DNA of 64,000 nt from Planctomycetota bacterium (GCA_019636195.1 JAHBYA010000002.1:268311-332310), one strand, 5' to 3'. Shown: positions 52,530 through 61,612, counted from the stretch's first letter. Numbers and translations are program-made. The notes: generated by a model not told the origin, from the sequence alone.

Positions 52530-53852
52530 ATGAACCTCAAGCTGACTCTTTCCGCGACGGCGATGATGGCAGTGATGCTGGCAAGCGGTGTGATGGCGCA
52601 GTCCGCCAAGAACATCCTGCCCCAGTACACGACCGTGCAGCGCCTGACCGAGGCCTCAAACATTGTGGTGGTCGCCCGGCTTGACCGCACCGAGAACGTG
52701 CAACTGGCCGAGCAGGGCATTGACGCCAAGCGCTGGCCCAGCCGCGACGACGGCAAGGTGCAGGACGGCCAGAACAACATCCGGCGCGACGGCGTGCTGA
52801 AAGTGGAACAGGTGCTCAAGGGCAATGTGCCCGCGGGCTCTGACATCCGCTTTGTCAGCGTGCGCCAGCTGCGCTACGAAAACTATGAGTCGCGCCTGCA
52901 GGGCACATCGGCCATCTGGTTCCTGGCCCCGCGCCCTGAAGACGCCCGCCTGACCGTGCTGGCCGACACCCGCGGCGCGATCACGGCTGAGTTCGCGGAC
53001 GGCAAGCTGAGCACCGCGGTTGACTTCGTGCGTGACCAGGTCGCCGGCGCGAACACTCTTGACCGCATGCTGGACGCCATCGACTTCAAGGGCGGGCGCG
53101 TCTCGCAGGACTGCTGCTACGAGCTGTCGTGGCACCATGAAACCTGGCGCGAAGCGGTGACCCATGAGCACGGCCAGCGCATCATCAGCATGGCGCAGGC
53201 CAGCCCCGTGGGCAGCGTTGAACGCAACGAACTGATCACCGCGATCGGCCGCTATAAGCCTGAAGGCTCGCTGGACGCGCTGATGGGCCTTGTGCTGTCC
53301 GACGCGAGCTGGAGCACCACCAGCCTCGGCTGCTGGTCGCTTGAAGAAGTGAACCGCGGCGCCGCGATTCAGCGCCTGCTGAGCGAGTGGGCCAACGCCG
53401 GCAGCGACAAGTCACGCCAGATCGCGATTGTTCGCGCCCTGGGCCTGATCCGGCCCAAGTCCGGCCACGACGGCGAACAGGCCCGTACCGACACGCTGAA
53501 CCTGGTGGGCGGCCTGCTGAAGGCCACCACCGACAAGGACCTGCTGCGCGAGGCGCTGATTGCGTCACGCGACCTGCGCACCGAGCAGGAACACGTTGAA
53601 GCGCTCAAGAAGCTGATTGACGAGCGCGACAGCAACGGCTTGGGCGACGCCGAGGTCAAGGCCGCCATCATCGCGCTGGCTGCCGCCCGCAAGACCATCC
53701 ACACCCAGACCGGCATCGCCGAGGCGGTGTACGCCCGCAAGTACCTGGAAGACCTGGCCGCCGTTGCCCCCCTGCTGGCGCAGGTGATCAAGCCGGCCCT
53801 TGAGTTCCCCTGGACCATGCTGATTGTCGGCGCCGACGGCCGCGGCCACTAA
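52530..53852 (+). CDS. Secreted protein, pair member C (440 aa)
   Basis: An exported protein. The signal peptide is cleaved near VMA-QSA (residue 23). A beta-rich N-terminal domain of about 160 residues follows (ASNIVVVARLDRTENV...VLKVEQVLKGNVPAGSDIRFVSV), of the kind seen in proteins annotated as hypothetical with a VxxVLKG motif. The C-terminal helical HEAT-like half (SVERNELITAIGRYKPEGSLDALMGLVLSD; EALIASRDLRTEQEHVEALKKLI) makes up the rest. The start MNLKLTLSA at 52530 is chosen because it begins the signal peptide. It lies 61 bases after gene B and is paralogous to gene D. Confidence 0.78.
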   Translation: MNLKLTLSATAMMAVMLASGVMAQSAKNILPQYTTVQRLTEASNIVVVARLDRTENVQLAEQGIDAKRWPSRDDGKVQDGQNNIRRDGVLKVEQVLKGNVPAGSDIRFVSVRQLRYENYESRLQGTSAIWFLAPRPEDARLTVLADTRGAITAEFADGKLSTAVDFVRDQVAGANTLDRMLDAIDFKGGRVSQDCCYELSWHHETWREAVTHEHGQRIISMAQASPVGSVERNELITAIGRYKPEGSLDALMGLVLSDASWSTTSLGCWSLEEVNRGAAIQRLLSEWANAGSDKSRQIAIVRALGLIRPKSGHDGEQARTDTLNLVGGLLKATTDKDLLREALIASRDLRTEQEHVEALKKLIDERDSNGLGDAEVKAAIIALAAARKTIHTQTGIAEAVYARKYLEDLAAVAPLLAQVIKPALEFPWTMLIVGADGRGH

Positions 53853-53899
53853 ACCGCCACGCTGTGCACCGTACACGGAAACCATAAAGGAAGCTTGTC

Positions 53900-55168
53900 A
53901 TGAAGAAGACTCTCGCAACCCTGGCAGCGCTGGTCCTGTGCGCGCAGACGGCCTCAGCGGCTTTCACGCTGTACGACTTGGCCCGCGACTCGATGTACGT
54001 TGCGCGCGGCGAGTTCATTGAGCTTGAACGCACCGCCAGCGGCGACCGCCTGCACCTGCGCTGCGACAAGATGCTCAAGGGCGACATGGCGCCGGGCGCC
54101 GAAGTGATCCTTGAGGCCTTCGAGCCCGCGCCGGCCGACAGTGCGCTTGGCCGCGACGTGCTGGTCGGGTTCAACCTGATCAACGGCAAGTACTACTTCA
54201 ATCTGCACCCGTACGCCTGGCGCAGCTTCTACTTTGAAGAAAGCGACCCCGCGCCCAACGGCATGAACCAGAATGAAGAGTGCCTGACCCGCTTCATTGA
54301 CATCAACCGCCCGCACAAGGCGACGATCGAAAGCGAACTGCGCAAGCGCCTCGAGCTTCAGACGCTTGAGTACGAAGGCCAGTTCAGCAACGAGCTGATC
54401 AACGAGTGGAAGGCCGAGTTGCTGGCCCAGATGGCACGGCCGGGCACGGTCGCGGCACGCGACGCCGCCAAGGCTTTCATCGACCACACGCTGTTCCGCA
54501 ACACGCTCACGGTCGAAGAAATGCGCTATGTGGGCAGCCTGCTCAAGGCTTCCAACCCGGGCACGCTTGAACGCTCGTACATGCTTGAAATCGTGCGTAA
54601 CGAAGCCAGCGCGCACCCCAGCCTTGCCGTGATGGTGGGCATGCTGCGTGAAGAAACGGCGGACTACTGCGTGGGCAAGCTGTCCAACCTGTTCAGCGCA
54701 GTCGAAGACCGCGCCAAGGTCATCGGCACGGTCGGTGCCATGGCTGCCGACAGCACCGAGAGTGTGCAGGTGCGCATCAACGCGCTGCAGACGCTGGCTG
54801 CCATGGGCGACGTCTCAGCCGTTGCCTTCGTGCAGTCGGCCCTGACCGGCGAAATGGAGCGCGGCGCGGATTTCAACAAGAACATTGTTCGCGGCAGCCT
54901 GAAGGCCCTGCGCCGCCTGTCCAGCGAGTCCAGCACTGAGCTGCTGGAAGCCTACATCGCCACTGAGCAGTGCAGCGCAAGCTGGGAACTGACCCGCCGC
55001 GCCTGGATCGCCTATGCCATGATCGACAGCAATGCCACAAACACCAAGATCCGCCAGGTGTTCGACGCCACGCCCAAGACCGAAGTTGCCAAGCGCAAGT
55101 TCTTTGGCCGGCTGCTGGACGTCAACAAGATCAACCGTGAACTTCTGATGGTCTTCAACGAAGACTAA
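53900..55168 (+). CDS. Secreted protein, pair member D (422 aa)
   Basis: A signal peptide (cleavage after A20, ASA-AFT) leads to the same architecture as gene C: a strand-rich N-terminal domain (RDSMYVARGEFIELERTASGDRLHLRCDKMLKGDMAPGAEV) and a HEAT-like helical C-terminal half (ERSYMLEIVRNEASAHPSLAVMVGML; VRINALQTLAAMGDVSAVAFV). The shared MLKG/VLKG turn supports paralogy. It has a weak ribosome site (GGAAG, 9 bases). It is the last gene of the operon and is followed by a perfect terminator at 55201. Confidence 0.78.
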   Translation: MKKTLATLAALVLCAQTASAAFTLYDLARDSMYVARGEFIELERTASGDRLHLRCDKMLKGDMAPGAEVILEAFEPAPADSALGRDVLVGFNLINGKYYFNLHPYAWRSFYFEESDPAPNGMNQNEECLTRFIDINRPHKATIESELRKRLELQTLEYEGQFSNELINEWKAELLAQMARPGTVAARDAAKAFIDHTLFRNTLTVEEMRYVGSLLKASNPGTLERSYMLEIVRNEASAHPSLAVMVGMLREETADYCVGKLSNLFSAVEDRAKVIGTVGAMAADSTESVQVRINALQTLAAMGDVSAVAFVQSALTGEMERGADFNKNIVRGSLKALRRLSSESSTELLEAYIATEQCSASWELTRRAWIAYAMIDSNATNTKIRQVFDATPKTEVAKRKFFGRLLDVNKINRELLMVFNED

Positions 55169-55200
55169 AGCAAAGGCCAAGCCGCAGCTATCTGCAACAA

Positions 55201-55233
55201 GAACCCCCGGCGCCTGCCGGGGGTTCTTTATCT
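55201..55233 (+). terminator. Strong intrinsic terminator (possibly bidirectional)
   Basis: A perfect stem GAACCCCCGGC / GCCGGGGGTTC with a loop of about 5 bases is followed by TTTAT. It ends the secreted operon. The minus-strand read also has a T-containing tail, but the nearest minus gene ends at 55346. Confidence 0.9.
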
Positions 55234-55345
55234 CACTAACCGCATGACCACGGCTCTGGGCGCTGCGCGGCCGTTCACAGGTCGGCCCGGCCTGTGATGG
55301 CACCTGAATCTGGAGGTCTTGCACTATTCCAGTACGCGCCGCGAC

Positions 55346-56449
55346 CTACTGGCCGCTTGCGCCGTCGAGGCCGCGCAGCAGCGGCATGAGGTCGATGCTC
55401 GCGCCCGCGTTGCCGGTAAGGCTGGCGCCCGCCGGCTGGTACGTGAACTTGTCCAGCATCCACTGCCCGCGCTCAAGCGTCAGGCCCAGCGTGCTGCGAG
55501 CCTCGCCCACATCCACCAGGTACGAAAAGCAGACCGCAACGCGGCGCGTCGCGGCAGGCAACCACGAAATCTCCGCGATGCCGCGCCGAAGGCCAGCCAG
55601 CGCGGCGCGCAAAAACGCGCGATCCTGCGTGTCCGGTGTTTCTTTCAGGCCGCGCGCCAGCAAGCCCGGCGAAAGCTGGCCTTGCCCGTTGACGAAGGCG
55701 TGCAGCAGTTCAATGATTTCCTGCACCGGCGAGTTGCGCATCGGGGCCAGCAGGCCGATCAGGATTTCGCTGCACTCATATCCCTCGTGCATACCCATCG
55801 GGCCGCGATAGCTGTATGCCCCGGGCCACGGCACTTGGCTGCGCTGGTGCGGGCCCATCAGGCTTTCGCTGATGGCCACCTGCAGGCCGCCCGGCTGGTC
55901 AAGTTCAAACAGCCAGTAGCCGGCCATGTAGTTGTCATTGCGTGACACCGTTGCGGGCGAGAACCTGCGCCACGCGCTGCGCAGCAGCCCGTGGTCGTCG
56001 CGGTCGTGGTGCGATTCCAGCACCAGTTCAATGAACTCGTTCAGCGTGGAGGGCCGCACGCGCCGCCCCATCGCGTAGGGGCTGACGGGCACAGCATACA
56101 GGCCGTACTCGCCGAAAAGCGCGCGCGCGTTGCCGGGGGCCGGCGGCTCGGCGTTGGCCCAGGCGGACTCGGCGTTGCGGGTGTCGGCCGCGTGGGCGGA
56201 CAGGAGCGCCGAAAGCAGGGCGCGGGCGTCGCGCGTCTCCTGCCACGGCTCACGCAGCTCTTTCTCAAGGCGGGCGACCGTATCCGCGACGCACAGCGCC
56301 GACGGCCGGTTGCCGCGCAGGTCTTCAAGGGTGACGGGCGTGCCGTCGTAGCGCAAAATGGCGGTCTCGGTCGGGTCGGGTATATAGCCCGCCCCGCCGG
56401 ACCCGGCGCAACCCGCAAGCAACAGTAATGGAAGTACCCGCCGTACCAT
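55346..56449 (-). CDS. Lipoprotein, unknown (367 aa)
   Basis: A short signal peptide with lipobox LLAGC (C14) leads to a mature protein with no recognised family. Strand-rich stretches (TETAILRYDGTPVTLEDLRGN) are followed by mixed helical regions (ARLEKELREPWQETRDARALLSAL) and a C-terminal half with GPMGMHEGYECSEILIGLLAPM. No TM helix lies after the signal. It lies 58 bases after the secretin-N-like gene and converges with the secreted operon. Its role is unknown. Confidence 0.75.
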   Translation of the reverse strand: MVRRVLPLLLLAGCAGSGGAGYIPDPTETAILRYDGTPVTLEDLRGNRPSALCVADTVARLEKELREPWQETRDARALLSALLSAHAADTRNAESAWANAEPPAPGNARALFGEYGLYAVPVSPYAMGRRVRPSTLNEFIELVLESHHDRDDHGLLRSAWRRFSPATVSRNDNYMAGYWLFELDQPGGLQVAISESLMGPHQRSQVPWPGAYSYRGPMGMHEGYECSEILIGLLAPMRNSPVQEIIELLHAFVNGQGQLSPGLLARGLKETPDTQDRAFLRAALAGLRRGIAEISWLPAATRRVAVCFSYLVDVGEARSTLGLTLERGQWMLDKFTYQPAGASLTGNAGASIDLMPLLRGLDGASGQ

Positions 56450-56507
56450 GCCCGCATTCTAGGCAGGCGTCGCCTTCATGGAACGAAATTGCGCGACCGG
56501 CGCGCGT

Positions 56508-57527
56508 TTACTTCTTCTTTTCCTCGGCGGGCTGGTCCATGACCTTGAGTGTGTCCACGGCGCGGCGGTAGTCGAACTCGCTGCCCCGGAAGACCAGCTT
56601 GCGGTCACGGTCAAACGCGCCGATCTGCACGCTGCCGGCGCTGATGCCCGGCGCGAACATCTCGCGCATCAAGCCTGCACCCTGCGCGGGCGTAAGGTGG
56701 ATCAGCTTGATAGTGCGGGTGACTTCCGCGAACTCGGGGCGCTCCTCGTGGCGGTCCAGCATCCGGGCGCGCTCGTGCACACGGTCAAGCTCGGCGCGCT
56801 TGCCGCTGAACAGCAGCACGTTGGCCGTCTCATGGGCCGCAGCCTTCCAGCTTTCGCCCGGCTCGCGCAGCCGTTCAAGGGCGGCCAGCGCCTTTTCGCT
56901 GGGCACGACACGCAGCGAGTAGTCGCGCACCAGCAGGTCATCGGCGCGCTCGGCAGGCTTGTCGGCGGCCAGCGCGATCTCGTGCGCGACCACCAGGCGG
57001 TCGCGCCAGTCGGTAATGATCACCGCGTGCGTGTCTGAAAACACCTGCACGCTGCCGATGCCCTTGGTCAGGGTGGGCCGGATGCGCTCGGCGACTTCAA
57101 GTGCGGACGCGCGGAACAGGCGTATGCTGATCGCCCCGAACAGGCCTTTGATCTTGTCCGGGTGATCGACCAGCGGTGCCGCCCGCATGGCGCCGTCGGC
57201 GTGATACAGCTGGTAAGTGGGCCCCGGCAGCCCCCCCACTTCAAAGGCCACCAGCCCGCAGCGCCGCAGCAGCTCAAACAGCAGCACGGTCTTTTCGGCT
57301 GTGCTTTTGGGCTGCGCGTGGCGGGCCGTCACCTTGCGCAACTGCCCTTCGCCGTCGCGCAGGACTTCGGCTTCGTAGATGAACCCGCAACCGACTGACT
57401 TCTGCGCCCACATCAGCACGTCGGTCACCGGGGCGTTGTCGAACTCCGGCCTTGGCTCGGCCTCCTGCGCCGTGGCCGGCACAAGCAGCGCGGCGAGCAA
57501 CAACAATGGAAGCAACATGCGTTTCAT
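56508..57527 (-). CDS. Secretin N-domain-like exported protein (339 aa)
   Basis: A signal peptide (cleavage after A20, ATA-QEA) is followed by an STN/N0-like start (FDNAPVTDVLMWAQKSVGCGFIYEAEVL) and repeated N1-type alpha-beta modules (AISIRLFRASALEVAERIRPTLTKGIGSVQVFSDTHAVIITDW; VTRTIKLIHLTPAQGAGLMREMFAPG). These resemble the periplasmic N-domains of type II/III secretins, but the beta-barrel domain that forms the pore is absent. It may be an accessory or a scaffold. It overlaps the EamA transporter start by 4 bases (ATGA), suggesting coupled translation. Confidence 0.72.
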   Translation of the reverse strand: MKRMLLPLLLLAALLVPATAQEAEPRPEFDNAPVTDVLMWAQKSVGCGFIYEAEVLRDGEGQLRKVTARHAQPKSTAEKTVLLFELLRRCGLVAFEVGGLPGPTYQLYHADGAMRAAPLVDHPDKIKGLFGAISIRLFRASALEVAERIRPTLTKGIGSVQVFSDTHAVIITDWRDRLVVAHEIALAADKPAERADDLLVRDYSLRVVPSEKALAALERLREPGESWKAAAHETANVLLFSGKRAELDRVHERARMLDRHEERPEFAEVTRTIKLIHLTPAQGAGLMREMFAPGISAGSVQIGAFDRDRKLVFRGSEFDYRRAVDTLKVMDQPAEEKKK

Positions 57528-58417
57528 GGCTTCACCTCTTTGCGTTTCCAGATTCCGACCGCCACGCCTGCCATCAGCAGCACGCCACCCACCAGTTGCA
57601 GCGGCGTCAGCGTGCTGTCCCCGAACACCGCGTACTCGTTGCGCAGGCCGTACATGATCAGCAGGGCCAGGATCGGCTCACCGAGGATCGTCAGGTTTAC
57701 GTAAAACACCGGCACATACTTGACCACATAGTGAAACAGCGAATGCCCCACCAGCGTTGGCACCAATACGGCCAGCGTAAGCCAGAACCACTGGTCCTGG
57801 CCGTAACCCCACAGCGGGTCGCCCATGGCAAGCGCCACGCCCAGACAGGTCAGGCCGCCCATCCAGTACAGCGCCGCCAGGTAGCCGGCCAGGCTCATGC
57901 GCGGGCGCAAGCGGCGCCCGATGCTGTAGCTGGCCACAATCGCGACCCCGCACAGCAGCACCAGCGCGTCACCGACCAGGTGCGCAGAGTCAAAGGTGTA
58001 GTCGTGCCACACGAATACGCCCAGGCCCGCGATTGCGACCGCGCTGGCCAGCAGCATGCGCCGCGTGATCGGCTCAGACAGCCAGATAGCGCCGATCGCC
58101 GCCGCCAGCAGGGGTTGCGCGCCCAGCAGCACCACCACGCTTTCCTTGCTGGTGTGCGAGAACGCGAGGTTGAACAGCCCGAAGTGCAGGCCGTACAGCA
58201 CGCCGGATGCGCCAAGCCAGCACAGCTCGCGGCGCGAAAGCTTGCGCAAGTCGCGCAGCAACGGCAGCAGCGCCAGCGGCAGCAGGATCAACGCCACCGC
58301 CAGCAGGCGCCAGGCGGCCAGCGCAAAGGCCGGCACCCCCGCCAGCAGAATCAGCGGCGGCGCCGTGGCCACAGCCAGAGTGCCGGCCAGAAGTGCAAGC
58401 GCGGGCAGACGGTTCAT
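57524..58417 (-). CDS. EamA-family (DMT) transporter
   Basis: A 297-aa polytopic protein with about ten TM helices in two EamA repeats, a family of amino-acid, nucleotide-sugar or metabolite exporters. Typical segments are FALAAWRLLAVALILLPLAL, YGLHFGLFNLAFSHTSKESVVVLLGAQPLLAAAIGAIWLSEP (first repeat end) and VPVFYVNLTILGEPILALLIMYG (second). The start MNRLPALALL at 58417 is chosen; the frame open to 58612 extends across the divergent dehydrogenase. It ends in KRKEVKP. Its substrate is unknown. Confidence 0.88.
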   Translation of the reverse strand: MNRLPALALLAGTLAVATAPPLILLAGVPAFALAAWRLLAVALILLPLALLPLLRDLRKLSRRELCWLGASGVLYGLHFGLFNLAFSHTSKESVVVLLGAQPLLAAAIGAIWLSEPITRRMLLASAVAIAGLGVFVWHDYTFDSAHLVGDALVLLCGVAIVASYSIGRRLRPRMSLAGYLAALYWMGGLTCLGVALAMGDPLWGYGQDQWFWLTLAVLVPTLVGHSLFHYVVKYVPVFYVNLTILGEPILALLIMYGLRNEYAVFGDSTLTPLQLVGGVLLMAGVAVGIWKRKEVKP

Positions 58418-58520
58418 GGCGGGCACGATACGGGGCAAAGGCGCGGCGGGACAGGGGCGCGAAGGCTGTTCCCATTTGAGGGCCCGAAACGCTAGACTGC
58501 GGCCCCCGACTGAGGTGCGC

Positions 58521-59528
58521 ATGCCATTGTTCAAGATACTCGAAGAGTACGGGTGTGAGTCATTGACCCACGTGTCGGACCGCGCAAGCGGCCTGTCGGC
58601 GCTGATCGCCATTCACAGCACGGGGCGCGGCCCCGCGTTCGGGGGCATTCGCACCCTCAGCTACAAGAGCCACAACGCGGCGATCACCGATGCCGTGCGG
58701 CTGGCCCAGGCCATGAGCTTCAAGGCGGCGGTCGCCGACCTGCCGGCGGGCGGCGGCAAGGCAATTGTGATCGCCCAACCCGGCATGAAGCGGCAGCAGG
58801 CATTCAAGGCGCTTGGCCGCGCAGTGGCGCGCTTCGGCGGCAACTACTACACGGGCCTTGATGTGGGGACAACACGCGAAGACCTTTACGCGGTGGCGGA
58901 AAACACCAGCTTTGTGGCGCGCGACCTCGACTTCGGCAAAGCCACCGCGCGCGGCGTGATGGCGGCGATCAAGGCGGCGCTGATGCACCGCCACGAAGAC
59001 GACGAGATCAAGGGCCGGCGCTTTGCGGTGCAGGGCCTGGGGGCGGTCGGGTCGGAACTGGTGACCATGCTGCACGCCGCCGGCGGCGAAGTCATCGTCG
59101 CCGACACGGACGCCAAGCTCGCCGCCGAAGTCGGGGAGAAAATGGAGTGTGAAGTAGTCAGCGCCGCGCGCGTGCTGGCAGCAGACGTCGATGTACTGTG
59201 CCCGTGCGCGCTGGGCAGCATTTTCACAGCCGCCAACGCCGACAGCCTGCGCTGCGAGATCATCGCCGGCAGCGCCAACAACCAGCTGGCGACGCCGGCA
59301 GCGGGCAGCGCGCTGTTGAAGGCGGGCATCACCTGGGTGCCGGACTACGTGGCAAACGCAGGCGCGCTGATCAAGGGCGTGCGCGAGCACGAAAAGGGCG
59401 GCGAAGTACCCTTCAGCGTCGTGGACCAGATCTATGACACCACGCTGGAGCTGCTCAAGCGCGCCCGCAAGGAAAAGAAGCCGCCGCATGTGATAGCCGA
59501 AGCGATCGCCCAGGAGCGCCTGGCGTGA
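58521..59528 (+). CDS. Leucine/valine (ELFV) dehydrogenase-like enzyme
   Basis: A 335-aa NAD-dependent amino-acid dehydrogenase that deaminates branched-chain amino acids. The N-terminal domain contains GPAFGGIRTLSY and the catalytic Lys in DLPAGGGKA; the NAD domain has VQGLGAVGSEL (GxGxxG). DYVANAGALI and the C-terminal helices follow the LeuDH pattern, and the length fits leucine dehydrogenase better than glutamate dehydrogenase. The start ATG 58521 (MPLFKILEEYG) lies 8 bases after a weak GAGG. It is divergent from the EamA gene, and its TGA overlaps the gluQ GTG start. Confidence 0.9.
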   Translation: MPLFKILEEYGCESLTHVSDRASGLSALIAIHSTGRGPAFGGIRTLSYKSHNAAITDAVRLAQAMSFKAAVADLPAGGGKAIVIAQPGMKRQQAFKALGRAVARFGGNYYTGLDVGTTREDLYAVAENTSFVARDLDFGKATARGVMAAIKAALMHRHEDDEIKGRRFAVQGLGAVGSELVTMLHAAGGEVIVADTDAKLAAEVGEKMECEVVSAARVLAADVDVLCPCALGSIFTAANADSLRCEIIAGSANNQLATPAAGSALLKAGITWVPDYVANAGALIKGVREHEKGGEVPFSVVDQIYDTTLELLKRARKEKKPPHVIAEAIAQERLA

Positions 59529-60472
59529 ACCCGCTGGGGCGACTGGCGCCGACACCCTCAGGCCTGTTGCACATCGGCAACGCGCGCAGCTTTCTGCTGG
59601 CGTGGCTGTGGGCGCGGGGCAACGTGCTGCTGCGCATTGAAGACATCGACAAGCCGCGCTGCAAACCCGAGTACACCCGGGCCGCCATCGACGACCTGGT
59701 CTGGCTGTCCCTGTGGGAGACAGGAGCCCGCAGCGCAAGCGATGGCATGGTCATCCAAAGTGAACGCACAGGCATCTACCGCCGGCATCTGCACCTGCTG
59801 CACGCAAAGGGTTTGGCCTATCCCTGCACCTGTACGCGCAAGGACATAGAGGAAGCCTCCAGCGCGCCCCACGGCGATGACGGCCCCGTGTACCCCGGCA
59901 CCTGCCGCGGCAAGTGGCGCGACGCGGCGCACGCAAAGGCCGCCACCGGCCGCGAGCCCGCGTGGCGCTTTCTGTGGCAGGGACCGCCTGTCACGTTTGT
60001 TGACGCGCTGGCCGGCGACGTGAGTATTGACCCGTCAAGCCTTGGCGACTTCGTGCTGTGGCGCCGCGACGACCTGCCCGCTTACCAGCTTGCCGTGGCA
60101 CTCGATGACGCCTTGCAGGGAATCACGCAGGTGCTGCGCGGCCGTGACCTGCTGCATAGCACGGCGCGCCAGATCGCGTTGCAACGCGCGCTGGGCCTGC
60201 CTTCGCCGAGTCAATGGGCGCACGTGCCCTTTGTGCAGGACGCAACCGGCCGCCGCATGGCCAAGCGCCAGGGCGATCTTTCGATCAAGGCCCTGCGCGA
60301 AGGCGGGTGTGATCCGCGGCAATTGACCGGCTTTCTTGCCTACAGCGCAGGGTTGATGGATATGCCGCGCATGGCGTCGCCTGCTGAGCTGCTGGGCGAG
60401 TTTGACATCCGCAAGATTCATCGCCACGACTTCAACCTGACCGAAGAGCATTGGAAGTCCATTGACGGATGA
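59525..60472 (+). CDS. gluQ: Glutamyl-Q tRNA(Asp) synthetase
   Basis: A truncated GluRS-like enzyme that glutamylates queuosine in tRNA-Asp. The HIGH motif is HIGN in PTPSGLLHIGNARS. The signature RIEDIDKPR and Cys zinc ligands (CTCTRKDIE, YPGTC) are present, KMSKS is replaced by RMAKRQG, and there is no anticodon-binding domain (315 aa, normal for GluQRS). The GTG at 59525 overlaps the previous stop (GTGA). The nucleotide stretch 59717-59745, encoding ETGARSASDG, closely matches the dispersed 31-bp repeat and may be an insertion within the gene. tgt is in the same window, so queuosine is available. Confidence 0.9.
   Translation: MNPLGRLAPTPSGLLHIGNARSFLLAWLWARGNVLLRIEDIDKPRCKPEYTRAAIDDLVWLSLWETGARSASDGMVIQSERTGIYRRHLHLLHAKGLAYPCTCTRKDIEEASSAPHGDDGPVYPGTCRGKWRDAAHAKAATGREPAWRFLWQGPPVTFVDALAGDVSIDPSSLGDFVLWRRDDLPAYQLAVALDDALQGITQVLRGRDLLHSTARQIALQRALGLPSPSQWAHVPFVQDATGRRMAKRQGDLSIKALREGGCDPRQLTGFLAYSAGLMDMPRMASPAELLGEFDIRKIHRHDFNLTEEHWKSIDG
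59717..59745 (+). repeat. Dispersed-repeat copy inside gluQ
   Basis: GAGACAGGAGCCCGCAGCGC followed by AAGCGATGG matches the 31-bp repeat at about 25 of 29 positions and is read in frame as ETGARSASDG. The alternative is coincidence of codon use, but the GAGCCCGxAGCGCAAGCGA core is nearly complete. Confidence 0.6.
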
Positions 60473-60516
60473 CACGCTTCCAGGCGGGCTGGAAACAGAT
60501 CTGTGGGCAAATGGAA

Positions 60517-60542
60517 ACCGGGGCGCCGATTGGCGCCCCGGT
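60517..60542. terminator. GC-rich hairpin, likely bidirectional terminator
   Basis: The stem ACCGGGGCGCC / GGCGCCCCGGT with a GATT loop lies between the convergent gluQ and coiled-coil genes. No T run follows on either strand, so rho-independent action is uncertain. Confidence 0.5.
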
Positions 60543-60556
60543 GTGCATTGCGACAA

Positions 60557-61453
60557 CTACTTCAGGAAGCGTGACCCCTTGCTGGAGGTCGGTGACCCCT
60601 TGCCCGCGTCTGCCAGGCCCTTGGGCTTGCTGCCCTTTTCCTGGGCCTGCATCTCGCGCGCCGAGAAGTCCTTCTTCTTCTTCTCGTACTGGCCGATCAA
60701 CTTGCCAAGCTCGCTGCTGCTTTCCTTGCCGTTGATGGCTGCGTTGATCTCGTTCAGGTCTTCCTTGACCTTGATGATCTTGAGCTGCGCCTCGATCTTC
60801 TTGACTTCCTGGCGGAACTCCTTGAGGGCAGCCTCCTGCGCCTTGATCGTCTCATCGACTTCCTTGATGATCTCGGTGTAGCTGCCGATTGCCTCAACCA
60901 CCAGCGGAAGCTCGTACTCGTACTGGGTCAGCGTTTCGTCGATTTCCGCCAGCATGTTCAGCACGTCGGCCGCGGTGTATTCCTCGTTGTTCACCTTGCG
61001 GTTGTTCAGCGGGTTCACGAAGCTGACGACAACCTTGGCCTTGCCGTCCAGTTCGCCGGTGTCGCCGCTGACAACGGCGCCCGGCGCGGCGGCGGCCTCT
61101 TTGTAAGCATTGCCCAGCGCGGTGCCGGCTTCGGTGTAGGCGGCAATCTTCTTTTCGTAGCCCCACTTGGTCAGGAAACCGGTGTCGGCGGTGCTGTAGT
61201 TGGAATCCTTCATGGCCTCGCCGCCTTCAAGCTTCAGGCGCTGCAGGTCAAGGTCCTTGCGGGTTTCCTTCAGCTTCTCAAGGCGACCTTCCATTTCCTT
61301 GATCTCGCGCTCGGCGATGGTCGGGAAATTCTCAAGGCGCTTTTCGTCCCACCACTCCTGGCCCTGTTCCGGCCAGTCCGTGAGCTGGTAAATGACAAAG
61401 CCGATCCCGCCAAGCAGCACAACCGCGATAAGTCCGATGACAGCCCATTTCAT
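60557..61453 (-). CDS. Single-TM coiled-coil protein (298 aa)
   Basis: An N-terminal TM helix (about 4-22, AVIGLIAVVLLGGIGFVIY) is followed by a long extracytoplasmic coiled-coil region (about 45-80, EIKEMEGRLEKLKETRKDLDLQ; 180-265, DETIKAQEAALKEFRQEVKKIEAQ) broken by a mixed domain of about 90 residues, and a low-complexity tail (GKGSPTSSKGSRFLK). AAGGAG stands 7 bases before the ATG. No family is recognised. It resembles other membrane coiled-coil proteins in this window (41551), possibly envelope-spanning structural proteins. Confidence 0.75.
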   Translation of the reverse strand: MKWAVIGLIAVVLLGGIGFVIYQLTDWPEQGQEWWDEKRLENFPTIAEREIKEMEGRLEKLKETRKDLDLQRLKLEGGEAMKDSNYSTADTGFLTKWGYEKKIAAYTEAGTALGNAYKEAAAAPGAVVSGDTGELDGKAKVVVSFVNPLNNRKVNNEEYTAADVLNMLAEIDETLTQYEYELPLVVEAIGSYTEIIKEVDETIKAQEAALKEFRQEVKKIEAQLKIIKVKEDLNEINAAINGKESSSELGKLIGQYEKKKKDFSAREMQAQEKGSKPKGLADAGKGSPTSSKGSRFLK

Positions 61454-61612
61454 GCGAGTCTCCTTCCCTCCAGGGGGTGAGGGTCCTGGGTTACCCTGAT
61501 TACAGATCCACGTCCGAAAGTTTCTCTAACAGTCAAAGCGTAACCCGTACGATAAGGGCGGCCATTATAAAGTCGCCGCGCGTTTTGAATACGAGGAAAT
61601 GCCGGTTCCCGG

